A program made the position numbers and the translations under genes. Shown piece by piece: positions 42,664-53,780 of a stretch of DNA of 64,000 nt. Location of the stretch: NCBI GenBank assembly GCA_013176395.1, contig JABMLP010000021.1, positions 186,001 to 250,000 of the forward strand, written 5' to 3'. Source of the DNA: Venturia oleaginea. Taxonomy: Eukaryota; Ascomycota; Dothideomycetes; Venturiales; Venturiaceae. The notes under the pieces are model-generated. The model searched no databases. It saw nothing but the letters and a program-made list of their open reading frames with translations, and was not told where the DNA came from. How positions within the stretch are numbered: position 1 is the first letter of the stretch; every line of letters starts with the position of its first letter.

Positions 42664-43380
42664 TTAGGTGAGATTGATCTTTCGGCGCCTAGGAGTTGGT
42701 GGGCTGGAACATGGTATGTCCCTAGGGGGGTTATGTATCCATCGCCCAATGAATGTCCTGATGTTATCGATCCACCCAGCCTGCATCTCCGCTTCCAAAC
42801 CGGAGATCACCTCTCTCAGAGCAACACTTGCAATGGTTAAAGCTCCAGTCATCATGAGTCCTCGTATACCAGCTATGCCCACTCACTCTGTGCCCTCACT
42901 TTCCCAAAAATAGGAACAACGAAGCTTGAGAGAACAGAGGAGCGAATTTCGTCCACCAAGCTTTTTAAGAGTTCTCTCGCCTGAGGCATGTTTGATAGAC
43001 CCAAGTTGGGGTGAATAGACTTGCTCGCGAGCATAGTGGTGTTCAAGCGGATCCGCATCATTCGGTATGAATTTAGGCCAAACGCGGTTTGAAGAAAATC
43101 GTACTGATAGTGGGTGGATGGAGCGCCAGGAAATGCCATCAATTTTTGCACCCATTTTGGCTGCCCAAGAAACGGGTCCTCGTACGTCTTCAGATAATAG
43201 GTATCCATTTGTTGAGTTTACCAGATATTGGTAGAATTCGTCGGCGAGCATCTTAGGTTTTGCTCTCGCTCGCCACTTCTGCTGTGCTTTCCTTTCGACG
43301 GCCACAGATTCATCTCGGAACATGAGGGCCATCATATCTCGGTATTGGCAAACATGGCCAGTTGAGCACGCTGAAGTCAC
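42664..43380 (-). pseudogene. Broken hypothetical gene
   Basis: Three overlapping minus-strand frames carry consecutive coding-like segments: CQYRDMMALMFRDESVAVE and KPKMLADEFYQYLVN; then YYLKTYEDPFLGQPKWVQKL, SLVDEIRSSVLSSFVVPIFG; then GIRGLMMTGALTIASVALRE and GWIDNIRTFIGRWIHNPP. Joining them needs two frame changes (about 43200 and 42885) for which only 27-34-nt introns could be found, shorter than any real intron here. It is therefore called a decayed gene next to the LINE island. The family is not recognised; an upstream exon near 43400-43550 may also belong to it. Confidence 0.5.
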
Positions 43381-43631
43381 AGGCTTGCATTGAGAGGTGG
43401 CTTGAGTGGCCTGGCTTGCCTGGTGTGTATATCCTTGTCCTTAGCTTTACCACAGTAACTAAGAATACAGTACGCGGTACATTCATATGACAATGGATGC
43501 TAAAGTGGCGCAGCGGTTTGGTCTGAACGTGACTTGACCGAATGTGGAAATACAAGCGACAAATTCAGGACCTCCACCCTGACCATCACCATCGCCTCTC
43601 GCTCTGAAGCTCGCGCCGAGCATCAACGACC

Positions 43632-44431
43632 ATGTTCGACGTGCCTCATACAAAGCGGTAAGCAAACCCACTCGACCATAGCCTCACACAAGCTGATTGA
43701 CCGTCAGAGTCCGTCGCGACGAGCTGTATTCACCCTCCCCATCACCCTCGACTTCGCCGGATCCGGCACTGGGCCAAGCATTTCTCAAGAGTTTAAGCCG
43801 AGGCTTCACTGAGACAACATCTACCATAACGCATGCGGTAGAGGAAGCGCAGGCACAGAGCGAAGAGGTCGAGTTTCGCTTGTTCGCAAGACCCTCGACC
43901 ACTAGCAAAGAAAATACAATCATAAGAATTCGCATCGAGTCTCCCTCACTCAACGATGGACTTGCTGGACTCGTAAATCCCGAAAGGCCGAGGGAATACT
44001 ACTTCCGAGATAGTCTGTCACCAGAAGCAGAGTATCGTCTCAAGATTGCAGCCGTGTCTGGCGAGGATGTGCTTGCTCGATCACATACGAAATGGCCTGG
44101 GTGCTCATTACCATGGCGCGTCACGACCATACTTTCTACAGGAACACCCGCCCAACACCAATCAGCGCCATTAGATACCACGATTCGTAAGACGCGGAAA
44201 GGCAAGAAGACGAGAATAGCGATTCGTAAGAAGATAATGGAGGCACGCGAGCGGAAAGCAAAGGCAGAAGAAGGCGCTGCAGCGAAAGAGCTTGCAGAAA
44301 GAGCCAAACGTGCCAAACGTAACAGGGACAAAAAGTTGAAGAAACGAGAGCGAGACAAGGCGAAAAAAGCTGCCGCAAGGGCTGCTGGTGAAGACGTGGC
44401 GGAGAGCTCCGATGACGCTGAATCTGAGTAA
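43632..44431 (+). CDS. DUF2011-type fungal protein
   Basis: Two exons, 43632-43657 and 43708-44431, with a 50-nt intron; 249 aa. The first exon encodes MFDVPHTKR and the second continues VRRDELYSPSPSP; this 'F-DVP--KRVRR-DL' head is the hallmark of the fungal family of unknown function DUF2011. A folded middle (EEVEFRLFARPS, NTIIRIRIESPS, YYFRDSLSPEAEYRLKIAAVSG) is followed by a long, highly basic Lys/Arg/Ala helix (KIMEARERKAKAEEGAAAKE ...) with nuclear-localisation-like runs and an acidic end. It probably acts in the nucleus or nucleolus; the role is unknown. Confidence 0.82.
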
Positions 44432-44875
44432 ACGTGAGCACCCTCCGTACATACCCGCAGACTGCTTGACTGTCCAGGGTAATCATACTCGGCGGCCATC
44501 CATTTGCTCGAATCGGAGGTTGAGCCATTCTTGGTCACACGCATTTATTTGCAATAGTGATGAGCTGCGGTGTGTCGCCGCCTCGTAGGTCACCTACTTT
44601 CCATATTGCTATAGATACCCTTTAGAATGAGAGCTCAATCTCCAAGAAAATCTCATCAACACACGCGGCACACAAGATCCGTTTAAACCGGCGTCCCCCG
44701 TCATCATCCTCGATTGCATAGATCTAGTTAGGTGGCCGTAGTGTTGTGTTGAAGTCTTCCACGCGGATGATAACACTACCATACTCTTGTCACGATCCGC
44801 ATCAACAATCCGCAGAAATATCTTCCTCGCGCCTACAAGACCAAGCAAGAAATAATTCCAAGACACGAAACAGAA

Positions 44876-46729
44876 ATGCAGGTCGCGAACGCATCGAAGC
44901 CACGAGTCGGTCCAAGTCCGTGGACTGCCAATCTAGACCGACTGGTGAAGTATGGCGAAATGGCTACAGCAAAGAGCTCAAAGTTCGAAGACATGTCGAG
45001 CTATATCTTAGATCACCTTACTTCCACGAGAAACGTCGCCATCTTGCACATACAACCCGAAGGCCATGCCGACCAACTCCTCCGTCTGCATATCCTACTC
45101 CAATCTATCGATAAGCACCGTATCCTTCAGCATCAAAGAACGAAGAGACATTCCACTCGGCGTGATCGTTGTCGTGGACTCTCTGAACGACCAGAACAAT
45201 GGTTTCAAGCAAGCATGCTGGGTGGCCAGCGAGAGAACGGAGACCAAGGGCAAAGAGAAATGTGGTGGCGCTGCTTATCTTTTTGGTAAGGAATCCAATG
45301 TCGTCGTGGTCAGGGGTTTAGCAACGGGTAACCCTGGACACTTCAAGTCTGCTGTGTCCCGTCTTGGCCAGGCCATCAAAAACACCATTAGTGGTGTGAA
45401 AGCGAAAGGAATTGTTTGGCATGAATGCGCTACGGTTACTCTGCTAGCGCGAATACTGCAAGAGAGAAACGTTCGACTCCAGTACTTCAAAGCCGTTCTT
45501 TGCACCAGGTAGGTTCGTTAAATCTCTCCTCCCCCGCTAATTGAACCTCCATCTTTATAGCTGTTGTTCAACTTAACTACGATATCGATAACTTTCTGGC
45601 GATTTGGTGTTCATAGATCTCCAGAGATTTTTCGATATCGATCTTGTATCAAGGGTTTTTAAAAGGAATGGCGCGATTGGGGAATTCCAGATCTAGAAGG
45701 GACACAGAATTGGCTAACCGGCGTTGCACCAGCGGTCTCAAATTCGATGTCGGCGATAAGAGCTGCACTGTCAACTTCGGTCTCGAGGATGCAGGCGCAC
45801 GCGGAGCCTTACTGAGCATTCTCGAAAAGATACGGATTCCAATCGTGTTCCTCGGTCCAGACTCTGTAGGGCACCCACCAACGACAGTACAGACATCAAC
45901 ACTGAACATGAAAGACGCCTGGAATCCATCTGCCAGCCAGCTCCCCTACTTTTCCACCCACTGGCCTCGTCTACTCCCCATCGAATCATGGCGACCACTA
46001 TTAGGCCAAAGCATGGACACCCTGGCCACCGCCATCTTCCGACTACGTGCTGCCTGCGTTTCCGGTGGTATCGGCGAGACAGCTGTTGTAAAACAAGTCA
46101 AGACAGAGCTGGGACCCACTGAAGCGGCAGTCAAACTAGTCGAGCCATGGGCAAAGAAATGCATCGATAGCTCGTCCTACACGTCGAGCGCACTCATGAA
46201 TACAAAGCTGAAACTAGGCAATGAACTCTGGCAATCATGTCTTCGTGCCAACTGCCCTATTGAGTTTCCTCTTGATGCGCTGGTGGGTGGTCTTTTCGAT
46301 CCAGGAACCAGTGTTGATGAGGAGGCTGTACTGGCCCTTCGCGTGGACATAGATTTCTCCACTCCCCGAATTCGTGTTGGGGCCAATACCAAGGTTCCGA
46401 CGTACATTCTCATTGCCACCTCCGACTCTGGTTTCGTTGCCGAAACACTCAATGCTGGCTGGGAGAACTTACTGTCGCAGTGCCCTGACCCAACCAAGAA
46501 TTTGGCGTTGATTCCCAAGCAGATCGCAGAGAGTTGGGAGGTCTTGGGTGTTGTGACAATGAAAAATTTGCAGGCGATTTCAAAGAACGAGGCGTGTAAG
46601 CATTGGGGGAAGAAGGAGAAGGCGCTGTTTACAGGTCTGATGCAGACAATCTGGGGAAGGGATATGACGATCTTGTCGGCGAAGAGTTTGGGAAAACATC
46701 CGATGGATGTTTTTGATGAGAAGAAATAG
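44876..46729 (+). CDS. Hypothetical protein, about 540 aa, with one frame break
   Basis: Not recognised. Exon 1 44876-45508, exon 2 45733-46729. Exon 1 starts MQVANASKPRVGPSPWTANL and reads coding-like to HILLQSI near 45105; then the coding texture moves one base on, to a frame with FSIKERRDIPLGVIVVVDSL, NVVVVRGLATGNPGHFK and GIVWHECATVTLLARIL. Total exon length is one base over a multiple of three. Exon 2 contains IPIVFLGPDSVGHPPTTVQT, LATAIFRLRAACVSGG, VPTYILIATSDSGFVAE and ends with PMDVFDEKK. Alternating hydrophobic strands suggest a globular cytosolic protein. The 224-nt intron is unusual and is listed separately. Confidence 0.7.
45509..45732 (+). other. Long intron bounded by 9-bp direct repeats (introner-like)
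   Basis: The exon ends with TTGCACCAG directly before the GTAGGT donor, and the intron itself ends with TTGCACCAG as its acceptor; the frame across the junction is exact (phase 2). At 224 nt it is four times the usual length here. A direct repeat at both splice borders is what an insertion with target-site duplication, recruited as an intron, would leave. Confidence 0.6.
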
Positions 46730-46902
46730 ATGATAGGGTGCGGCTTGATGCTTGAGGTTGGGGCCAAGGGATGTGAGATGTGAGATATTGATGGCGGTGA
46801 ATTTCCAAGATGTTGGCATTGTTATGGAATATCACGGCTAAGAGCTTAGGGAAATTGATGGAGATTGGGAGATCGGTTTCAGGGCAGTCAGATCTTATGG
46901 AT

Positions 46903-47424
46903 TCAAATCAATTGGTTGCTAGGGTGGAGTCGGGCAAAGGACGAACATGTCATGATCAAGATGATGAATACGAGTTTGATTGATTGCTCGGCGATTCCTG
47001 ATGATACGTCGCTGAAGGTTTGCGACTGGTACGGATAGAGAACATAACTGGACGCGTTGACTGTGGTCAGCTCTGGGGTTTTATTTTCGAATATCATTTT
47101 CACTCGTACGTATCGAGGTAGGACATTTGGGACACCTCGACTATCTCGATCGATTCCCGCCAAAAGTGGTGCTCTAAATCGCGGGATTACATTGACATTG
47201 ACAGCGGTATTAAGACCCGCAAAGCGTCCTCCCCGGATAGTGGAATGACACCAATTGGCACGAGAGAGAGATGCGGTGAGTTGCCAGATAATTTTTGGGT
47301 CGACCTGAAACTGAATAGATGATGACGTGTGTCGGCTGGAAGCATCCAGCACGAGCAGAAGTCGAAACCTAGGCTCCCGGAGGAATAGTGTCATGACAGC
47401 AACCACGAAACCTGGGGTCTGCAC
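46903..47424 (-). CDS. Possible 173-aa protein, unknown
   Basis: A 174-codon uninterrupted frame, convergent with the gene ending at 46729. It has a hydrophobic start (FVVAVMTLFL, FRLLLVLDASS), a basic middle and a hydrophobic segment near the end (IKLVFIILIMTCSSF). No domain is recognised. A frame of this length is not very likely by chance, but codon texture is indifferent. Confidence 0.25.
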   Translation of the reverse strand: MQTPGFVVAVMTLFLREPRFRLLLVLDASSRHTSSSIQFQVDPKIIWQLTASLSRANWCHSTIRGGRFAGLNTAVNVNVIPRFRAPLLAGIDRDSRGVPNVLPRYVRVKMIFENKTPELTTVNASSYVLYPYQSQTFSDVSSGIAEQSIKLVFIILIMTCSSFARLHPSNQLI

Positions 47425-47883
47425 ATCGTGATTTCGCTAGGATATGTTTCTGCGGCACTCCCGTGTATTAGTTCCGTGTGGGGCCGGCACCAGCCCTAAT
47501 CTGAGGAAGGTTGATCATAATCCCCGAGCTACCTACTATAGTAGTACTATAGTATACTGCCTAGAGACCTATGTATCATGATATCATCTGGGTGGTATCG
47601 TGGAATGTGGAGAGTAATCGGACTGGATTTTCACCGGCAGTTACCTGGGTCGACTCTTCGTCGTAAAGGTAGAGGGCTCAGAGATGTGCCAGGTCAAGGT
47701 TCGTGATATGCCTGATATGATCCTTGAGCGTTGCTTGAGGTAGATACGAGCAAAAGGTATAAAGAACCATCAAAGAAAGCAATGGATCTTAAAGGTTCTT
47801 TTTCCGTCACAACCATCGGCCTTATTAATCAGTGCTTCCCTCCTCGTTTCACTAAGACCGAATATATTTCGAACGACATCAAC
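47425..47883. other. Intergenic
   Basis: Upstream region of the YCII-domain gene; a TATAAAGAA at 47758-47766 is a plausible TATA element, about 120 bases before the start. A TATAGTAGTACTATAGTATA palindromic run lies at about 47537-47556. Confidence 0.4.
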
Positions 47884-48387
47884 ATGCCTACCTTCATGAT
47901 CCTAATGGGTACCGATCCAGCATTGGAGTCTGGAGCCAACCCACCGCCAGAACTGGTATCCCACCCCCAATCTGCTCGAATACCCACATTAGGAGAAGTC
48001 TAACACCACAACAAGCTGGAACAAATGAAGCCCATAAACGACTACAACGAGAAACTCGCCAAAGACGGCAAGCTCCTCTGGGGCGACGCATTCCTCCCCT
48101 CATCCCAAGGAGCCCGCCTAATCTCCGAGACTGACGGCTCATTCAAAGTTGAAAAGGGACCTTTTGAACACACCGCCGGTGCCTACCTTCTCCTTGCCGC
48201 AAAGGATTTGGACGAAGCTATTGCGCTTATTAAGGCTGGTCCAAAGATCCCTGGGCATGCTGGTCAGGGCCTCGAGATCAGACAGATATTGGATAGGAAC
48301 GAATTGCCAGTGCCAGAGGAGATGAAGGCGAAGTGGCGTGAGATGAAGGGGTTGATGTTCAAGAATGCTCAGGCTGCTGCCAACTAG
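47884..48387 (+). CDS. YCII-related domain protein
   Basis: Exons 47884-47955 and 48016-48387 with a 60-nt intron (GTATCC...TCTAAC...AAG); 147 aa. The fold is the ferredoxin-like YCII/DGPF domain: MPTFMILMGTDPALE, LEQMKPINDYNEKLAKDGKL, then a GWGDAFLPSS-like strand, SFKVEKGPF, and AGAYLLLAAKDLDEAIALIK with IPGHAGQGLEIRQI. In bacteria such proteins are small enzymes or partners of sigma factors (yciI is a dehydrochlorinase-like protein); fungal copies are uncharacterised. The start at 47884 gives the canonical first strand; an earlier in-frame start at 47731 has no support. Confidence 0.85.
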
Positions 48388-49338
48388 ACGGTTGCGAACT
48401 TGCCTCCGCTCTCAAGTGAGAATTGAAAAGATGTACACAGTCGAAACGAAGAATGGAAATTTTGGTGACTGAATATTCAGAGTTGAAGAGATTGTTAAGC
48501 GAATGAAGAGAGGATGCGAAGAACAGCTTTTCAGATGCTGTCAGTACTACTGATGATAGTCAGATTGTATTTGATGATTTTCATGTCTACAAAGAGCTTA
48601 TGCTGATGTGAAGGCGGATGAGATAATTGCCCTAATATCCGTCACTTCATAAGCGACCCACGAAACGAAGACGTGCACGCTTGGCAAGTACTGGTGAAGA
48701 ATCCTGGTAGGCGTAGATCCTATCCGTGCATACGTAGAATGCCATCCGGTCCTAGCGAGGAAGCGAAGTCTTAATTTCATTCGGGCAAGGGTACGAAAGG
48801 TTCTTAAGCGGTCTGAAATCTGCAGTGGAAAACAGACTTTAAACTGCCTAAGTATTTCTCGTACCCCTCACCTAAGTATAATCTAGATTTTGTTTGCACG
48901 GACTCTGCACTGACCGGACGGCAATCTACGCATGCATGGATAAGATATACGCTGATCAGTGTATCATCAAGAACCACTTCAACGCTTGGAGAATGTGATG
49001 ATATGAATCAAGGAAATCAACATAATAATTATTGAAAGCCGTCTTGGTGTCTCCCATCTGATAGAAGCTGGCATTCATCCTTATTGCAGGGGATTCCATC
49101 GACTCCGCGGAGCTTTTGGAGAGATTGAAAGGCACGTGCACTTCGTATCCAGGACGCGCTGTTCTCCTTTGTCCTTCGCCCTTCTCCACTACTAGTCACC
49201 ATCACCAACATGGCTCAATCAACACGAAAGGTATGTACAAGGCACACTGTACCAGTCTGTCGTCACTCATCTTCGATATAGAGATACAGATAGACTCGCT
49301 TGTCGACAGATCGAGCATCTCCCTCGTAGCACAGTGGC
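48388..49338. other. Intergenic
   Basis: About 950 bases, no supported gene; short frames on both strands only. Confidence 0.45.
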
Positions 49339-50673
49339 TCAATCAATCTCAACTTGCTCCTCCATGCTTTCCTGCCAATTCCATTGGAACTGCTGGAACA
49401 TGTCCGTCCTGATTGCCTCGAAATCACTTCCTGCTGGGCTTCGGAAACCATAGGCTTCACCAGTTGCTCTACTCGTCGCTACGACCTTTTGGCCCCCATC
49501 TTTTCGAACTTGGCTATATACCTTCAAAGCTCTAGGAATTTCAGGGACGGAATACACTTTCTGCCTTGCAACAAAGTTGCGAGTACGAGAGCATCTTCCA
49601 ATGTTTGTCCCGCTCCTGCACCTGGGTGAGGCGTTATGGCATGCGCTGCATCCCCAAGAAGTGCAATCAAGCCTTTGTGGTAACTTGGGTTTGTTATCAG
49701 GTCGAAGAGCGCCCACATATTGACATCTTCTAGCGTCTGAAGTTCCGTGAGCTGTTGTCTGCAAATACGGCGGTTGCAAAAACTTACTGCTAGGACCTCT
49801 TGGACGGGTCTACCGCCACCCAACAAAATCTGCTCTCATTTGCTCCCCTTGCCCCTCCAGAATACAACGATCGTGCTTCTAAACTGCGCACTTGTCACGG
49901 AACGCGACAAGGTTCAACATGCTAACCACCCTCAATTGGATACGTGAGAACGTGACCGCCGGGTCCGAGGTAAATTTGGCTTTTCTCAGCAAAGTTGGCT
50001 CCAAGCACGGCTGTGGCCTTTTCCATTGCTACGAGACCGCGGTAGACGTATTTGCTTGTGAACGATAGGTCCTCCAATACATATTTTCGTTGCAACACGA
50101 GTTTTCTACACGTCGACCGAATTATATCACACCCTACTAAGGCGCCTACCTCCTTAGTACTTGCATCAACGAATCGAAGTAGCAGTGTTGCCGTAGCACC
50201 ACTCTCTATTTCGACCAACCGCTTATTGAAATGGTGCTTCTCAGCAGGAACTTTCGCCGCTAGTGCTTCGAGAAAATGAGCGCGATGCACGCCACTCAAA
50301 CGGGTCTGCGCCTCGTCTTTAATCTGAATCTTGGCGATCAAAGCTGGGTTGATCGATTCCACAACGAAAATCGATCCAGGTGCTTTCCTCGTCGCCAACC
50401 TTTTTCTTTGTGGCCCATGCGTCGAATGAGATTTTGATGGCAGGCTCGAGGAGAGCCATTGCTCGATCGTCTTAGGCTTGAAAGCTACACCAGTTCCAAT
50501 TTCGGCCAATCTCGGCGCCGCTTCAAAAATCCGAAAAGGTATTCCTCTGCGGAGAAGAGCGAGAACAATTGAAAGGCTGCAGACTTCCAGTAAGTATAGG
50601 AAGGGTGTCGTCTTGTCCACTTCGCCGATACGGTCATTCCGTTGAACCAGTCCAATGGAGGTCTTAGCACCAA
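49339..50673 (-). pseudogene. Salicylate hydroxylase-like FAD monooxygenase, dead
   Basis: Pieces of an aromatic-ring monooxygenase (para-hydroxybenzoate hydroxylase fold) are spread over three frames. N-terminal part: VLALLRRGIPFRIFEAAPRL and EIGTGVAFKP, but the GxGxxG FAD loop just before it is lost. Middle: SGVHRAHFLEALAAKVP, VYRGLVAMEKA, GGHVLTYPIEGG, then a one-base shift to SMLNLVAFRDKCAV and a stop. C-terminal part: ALLGDAAHAITPHPGAGAGQ (the GD(A)AH FAD/ribityl motif), another one-base shift, then IPRALKVYSQVRKDGGQKVV and FQWNWQESMEEQ. At least three disruptions and the missing nucleotide-binding loop make it non-functional. Confidence 0.8.
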
Positions 50674-51091
50674 CCTGGGCCTAGCTTACACTCCTATTCC
50701 TCCTGCTGTGCGGACTGTGAAAGCTATATCGACCTGATAATGCAAAGGCAATGACTCCACGTGCTGACGGCACCTATGTCATCTCTGCTGGTCGAGGCCC
50801 AGGTTGCTGCCTTCCTAGTGGAGCGTGGGGCACGTGATGTCCAAAGCCTCGATTGACCCGTTACCACCGTCACAACAGCCTTGAGGACTTGTGTCGCAAG
50901 TGTTTTAGATATGGACATTGCGGATGTGGATGCTCGAACTGCGCTTCCGGATATGGGTATGACTCTGTTTTGACTGTCGTTCTGAGGAGACAGATGCATG
51001 ATACTATTGCCTCGAACCCCCAAGAAGATCGGTTACTCCATTAGAAACAGCTCAATCACAAGCATAAACCTGAAAGAATCGACAGGAGCCA
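50674..51091. other. Intergenic with a possible carrier-domain relic
   Basis: On the plus strand about 50865-50975 reads T-ALRTCVASVLDMDIADVDA then RTALPDMGM, which recalls the start of a polyketide-synthase acyl-carrier domain. It is too short to assign and has no serine core. Confidence 0.2.
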
Positions 51092-52387
51092 TTACAACCC
51101 AAACCTCTTCGGGTCCAACCCCCCAATCTTCGCGCTCCTCGGTCCCCCCTCCATAACAATCTCACCAACCAAACACCCTGTTGCAGTCGAATTCTGAACC
51201 CCCCAACAAGTATGTCCAACTGCCCACACCAATCCCCTGATCCTACCCTCCCCAACGATAGGTGAATCGCTGCCCTGGACGCCAGGTAAATAACAAGGTT
51301 GTCGTGCTGTGACCTCGCCATCTCTTAATTCCTCGCTGATGCTGCAAACGTAATCGACGACATCTTGACAGCGTTGTTCGTCTACTTGTACGAGGTCGGT
51401 TGTTGTGGGGAGGGGGATTGTAGTATCACCGTCGCCGCAGGCGTAGACTTCGTTGTTAGGGCGGGCGTATATTTCTGGTGTTACTGTTGTGCCATGTTTG
51501 CCCAGTTTTCGCGTGGATGCAGGAGAGGATTTGTAGAAGTCTTTTGGGAGAGCGATAGAGGTGAAAAGGGTGTAGGGCGAGACGGGACGAGAGGGTCGTA
51601 TCGTGACGCTGTGAGCGCGTGTAGCTGTAATCGGTGCCTGTGGCCAGATCTGTTTCGTCCATGGGCCTGCTGAGAGGACTACGTGTGTCGCTTGGAGAGT
51701 CTGCTTTGATCCGTCTTCTTTCAATGTGTATGATACACTTTCCACAGCGCTCCCATCTTTCGTTATATTTATCGCGGTGGCAGAACCATACACAACTCTC
51801 ACCCCCTTCTTCGCCGCCAACCCAACCATTGCCTCCGTAAAAAGATAGGGATGAACCTGCGCCGTAGCACCAGGCTCACTCATCTCCTCATACGACTTGA
51901 TAGAATCCTCATCAATCCAATCCAAATCTTTCGGTACACCGGCAGCTTGTAACATCCCCCTCGCCTCTTTCGACCTCTTCTTCAACTCCACATGAGCTCC
52001 CACCCCATTCCCACTCTTCGAAATCCCATCCCCCTCATCCGTAGCTCTATCCTTCGCTCCTTTAACAGAGGGTGTCCTCAATGCCTTCGCTTTCGCCTCA
52101 ATCTGTCCACATCCCACAGTCCTATACCCCCATTTCTCCACACCTCCATGCTCCGCCGCAAGTTCTTTGTGCAGTCGAAAACTGAGAGGAACGATCGAGG
52201 ATGGATATGCCCATAATGCGAGAAGACCGCCCGCCTTACCAGATGCGCCGCCAGCAATTTTGGTGGCTTCGAGGAGAGTAATTGTCGTTGTTGCGGGATT
52301 GAAGCGGGGATGGCGCGTGAGATAGTACGAAGAGGTGCTCCCAATTATTCCACCACCGATGATCACGATGTTTTTCTTTTCAGTCAT
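51092..52387 (-). CDS. TDA3: FAD-dependent oxidoreductase of the DAO/TDA3 family
   Basis: 431 aa from ATG 52387, single exon. That start puts the FAD fold at once: KNIVIIGGGIIGSTSSYYLT (GxGxxG), followed by ITLLEATKIAGGASGKAGGL. The frame is open for another 106 codons upstream, but those residues lack any domain and are taken as leader. The C-terminus has CYLPGVQGSDSPIVGEG and VWAVGHTCWGVQNSTATGCL, the closing FAD motif of Tda3-like proteins; yeast Tda3 takes part in recycling of membrane cargo from late endosomes. The substrate is unknown. Members of the larger family act on amino acids, so an amino acid oxidase activity is an alternative. Confidence 0.82.
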   Translation of the reverse strand: MTEKKNIVIIGGGIIGSTSSYYLTRHPRFNPATTTITLLEATKIAGGASGKAGGLLALWAYPSSIVPLSFRLHKELAAEHGGVEKWGYRTVGCGQIEAKAKALRTPSVKGAKDRATDEGDGISKSGNGVGAHVELKKRSKEARGMLQAAGVPKDLDWIDEDSIKSYEEMSEPGATAQVHPYLFTEAMVGLAAKKGVRVVYGSATAINITKDGSAVESVSYTLKEDGSKQTLQATHVVLSAGPWTKQIWPQAPITATRAHSVTIRPSRPVSPYTLFTSIALPKDFYKSSPASTRKLGKHGTTVTPEIYARPNNEVYACGDGDTTIPLPTTTDLVQVDEQRCQDVVDYVCSISEELRDGEVTARQPCYLPGVQGSDSPIVGEGRIRGLVWAVGHTCWGVQNSTATGCLVGEIVMEGGPRSAKIGGLDPKRFGL

Positions 52388-52972
52388 TGTGATTATGGGT
52401 TCAGAAGAAAGGAAGTGAAGGGGTTTTTGAAGACGAGGAGGAAATGTTCGGTATGGTATGGTGGCGATAGTTTTGCTCACCTTCGTCATACAGCCTTCAG
52501 CCTTCCACTGACACACGATGTGTATGTAATATGTGATGGCACGCTTAGCCCGCAATTCATGATCCTTTACTTCGAAAAAGAACATCGATAATGCTAAACT
52601 TCTAGTGATTCGATAGAGGTAATCTGCCAGAAATCCATCGACCTCGCCATAGGAGTGCGAGCCTATATTACAAGATATAACTACGACGCTTAGGAAGAGG
52701 TACATGGATTGGAGACGCTACTGTGAAGGTCTCAGGAAAGGGCAAGATGATCTCTCAATTCCGTTCTCTAAGGAGCTCCGATAGTATATGATTGGAAAAG
52801 ATATCAATTGTAAACATTACTGAAAGCCACTATCCACAATGTGAGCCACCTTGTCCGCAACAATACATAGTCGGACGGCTTCCCCGATCTTGTTGTAGTC
52901 GTCCAAAGCTTCCCTGTTATCTCCCCACGCCCGTTCCCAGGCTGGTTATAGACCATCAATCATAATCATAAA
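52388..52972. other. Intergenic
   Basis: No supported gene apart from the open upstream extension of the TDA3 frame. Confidence 0.4.
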
Positions 52973-53780
52973 TCAAGCCGAAGTGAATGAAGACCTAGCA
53001 TCGAAGAACTCCTCCACCGACGATGACCTATGCACCCTTGCGTTCTTCGGTGATATTGAAGGCACATCATGATTCCCTTCAGCCTCAAACGCAGCCCGAA
53101 ACAGAGAGTCATTGGCTCCATAGTCAGTATCCGCAGATGCCGAATGAACGCTCAACTCCGAATCATCTTCTGCCAACTGTCCGACTCGGCTTGTCGGTCG
53201 TGACCCCTCTGTAACTTCCGCCTCCATCATTGCAACAAACAGGGATGTATTGCTTCGTAGTCGGACGATGATGGCAAAGCCGATGGTGCGGTTTCCCGAA
53301 AAGACTGCAGAGCTGGCATCAGCCGTATGTCCCGGGGACTTGTGCTGGAAAGCAACTTGGGCAATTCGGGAATGATCAACCACTTTCGTAGAGGCGATCG
53401 CGTGGTCCAGGAACATTGCTCATGATGAGGAGACGGGGGATCTGATGAAAGTTGAAAGTCCAAAGCAGCAGTCGCCAGTTGAGTATCTAAAATAACCTGC
53501 GTTTCTTCTTTCTCATGGCGTCTCCTGGAATTTTGGCTGGTCTTGAGATTGGCCGAACTGTGTGCTTCGTAACGGACCGATTTACTGCTCCCTGCCTGGT
53601 TTTCTGACGCAGGGGTAGGATCAGGTTCCATACCTGACTGAAAGTGTCGAAGGGGCACGTGCTCTCTTGTCCGCATGCTTTGAATTTGACTTGCCGGATG
53701 ACGGCGAATTGCAAAAATGCGATGGCAGGGCGTTCTTTTCGTTGGGTAGCTCAGCCAAAAGCTTCTCGCTTGTTAAACCT
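52973..53780 (-). CDS. Probable C-terminal extension of the exonuclease gene (exons or broken)
   Basis: Downstream of the exonuclease stop, coding-like minus-strand segments follow one another in three frames: AIDHEGLTSEKLLAELPNEK; SSKSVRYEAHSSANLKTSQN; and, to the end, MMEAEVTEGSRPTSRVGQLA, DDSELSVHSASADTDYGAND and SVEEFFDARSSFTSA. They are Ser/Glu-rich, as disordered tails are. The first change of frame is a one-base step with no intron; later ones could be introns, but no splice set was found that keeps all segments in phase. Confidence 0.35.

Noticed and set aside
42873..43380. A normal multi-exon gene at 42.7-43.4 kb
   Set aside because: The only introns that join the frames would be 27-34 nt, far below the 47-65 nt typical here, so it was called a pseudogene.
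43484..43530. A tRNA-like start (GTGGCGCAGCGGTTTGG)
   Set aside because: It resembles an A-box, but no B-box (GGTTCGAnnCC) or acceptor stem follows, so no tRNA was called. No other tRNA or rRNA was seen in the window.
51092..52705. A 537-aa TDA3 protein starting at 52705
   Set aside because: The extra 106 residues have no domain or targeting logic; the FAD fold begins right after the ATG at 52387, as in the family.
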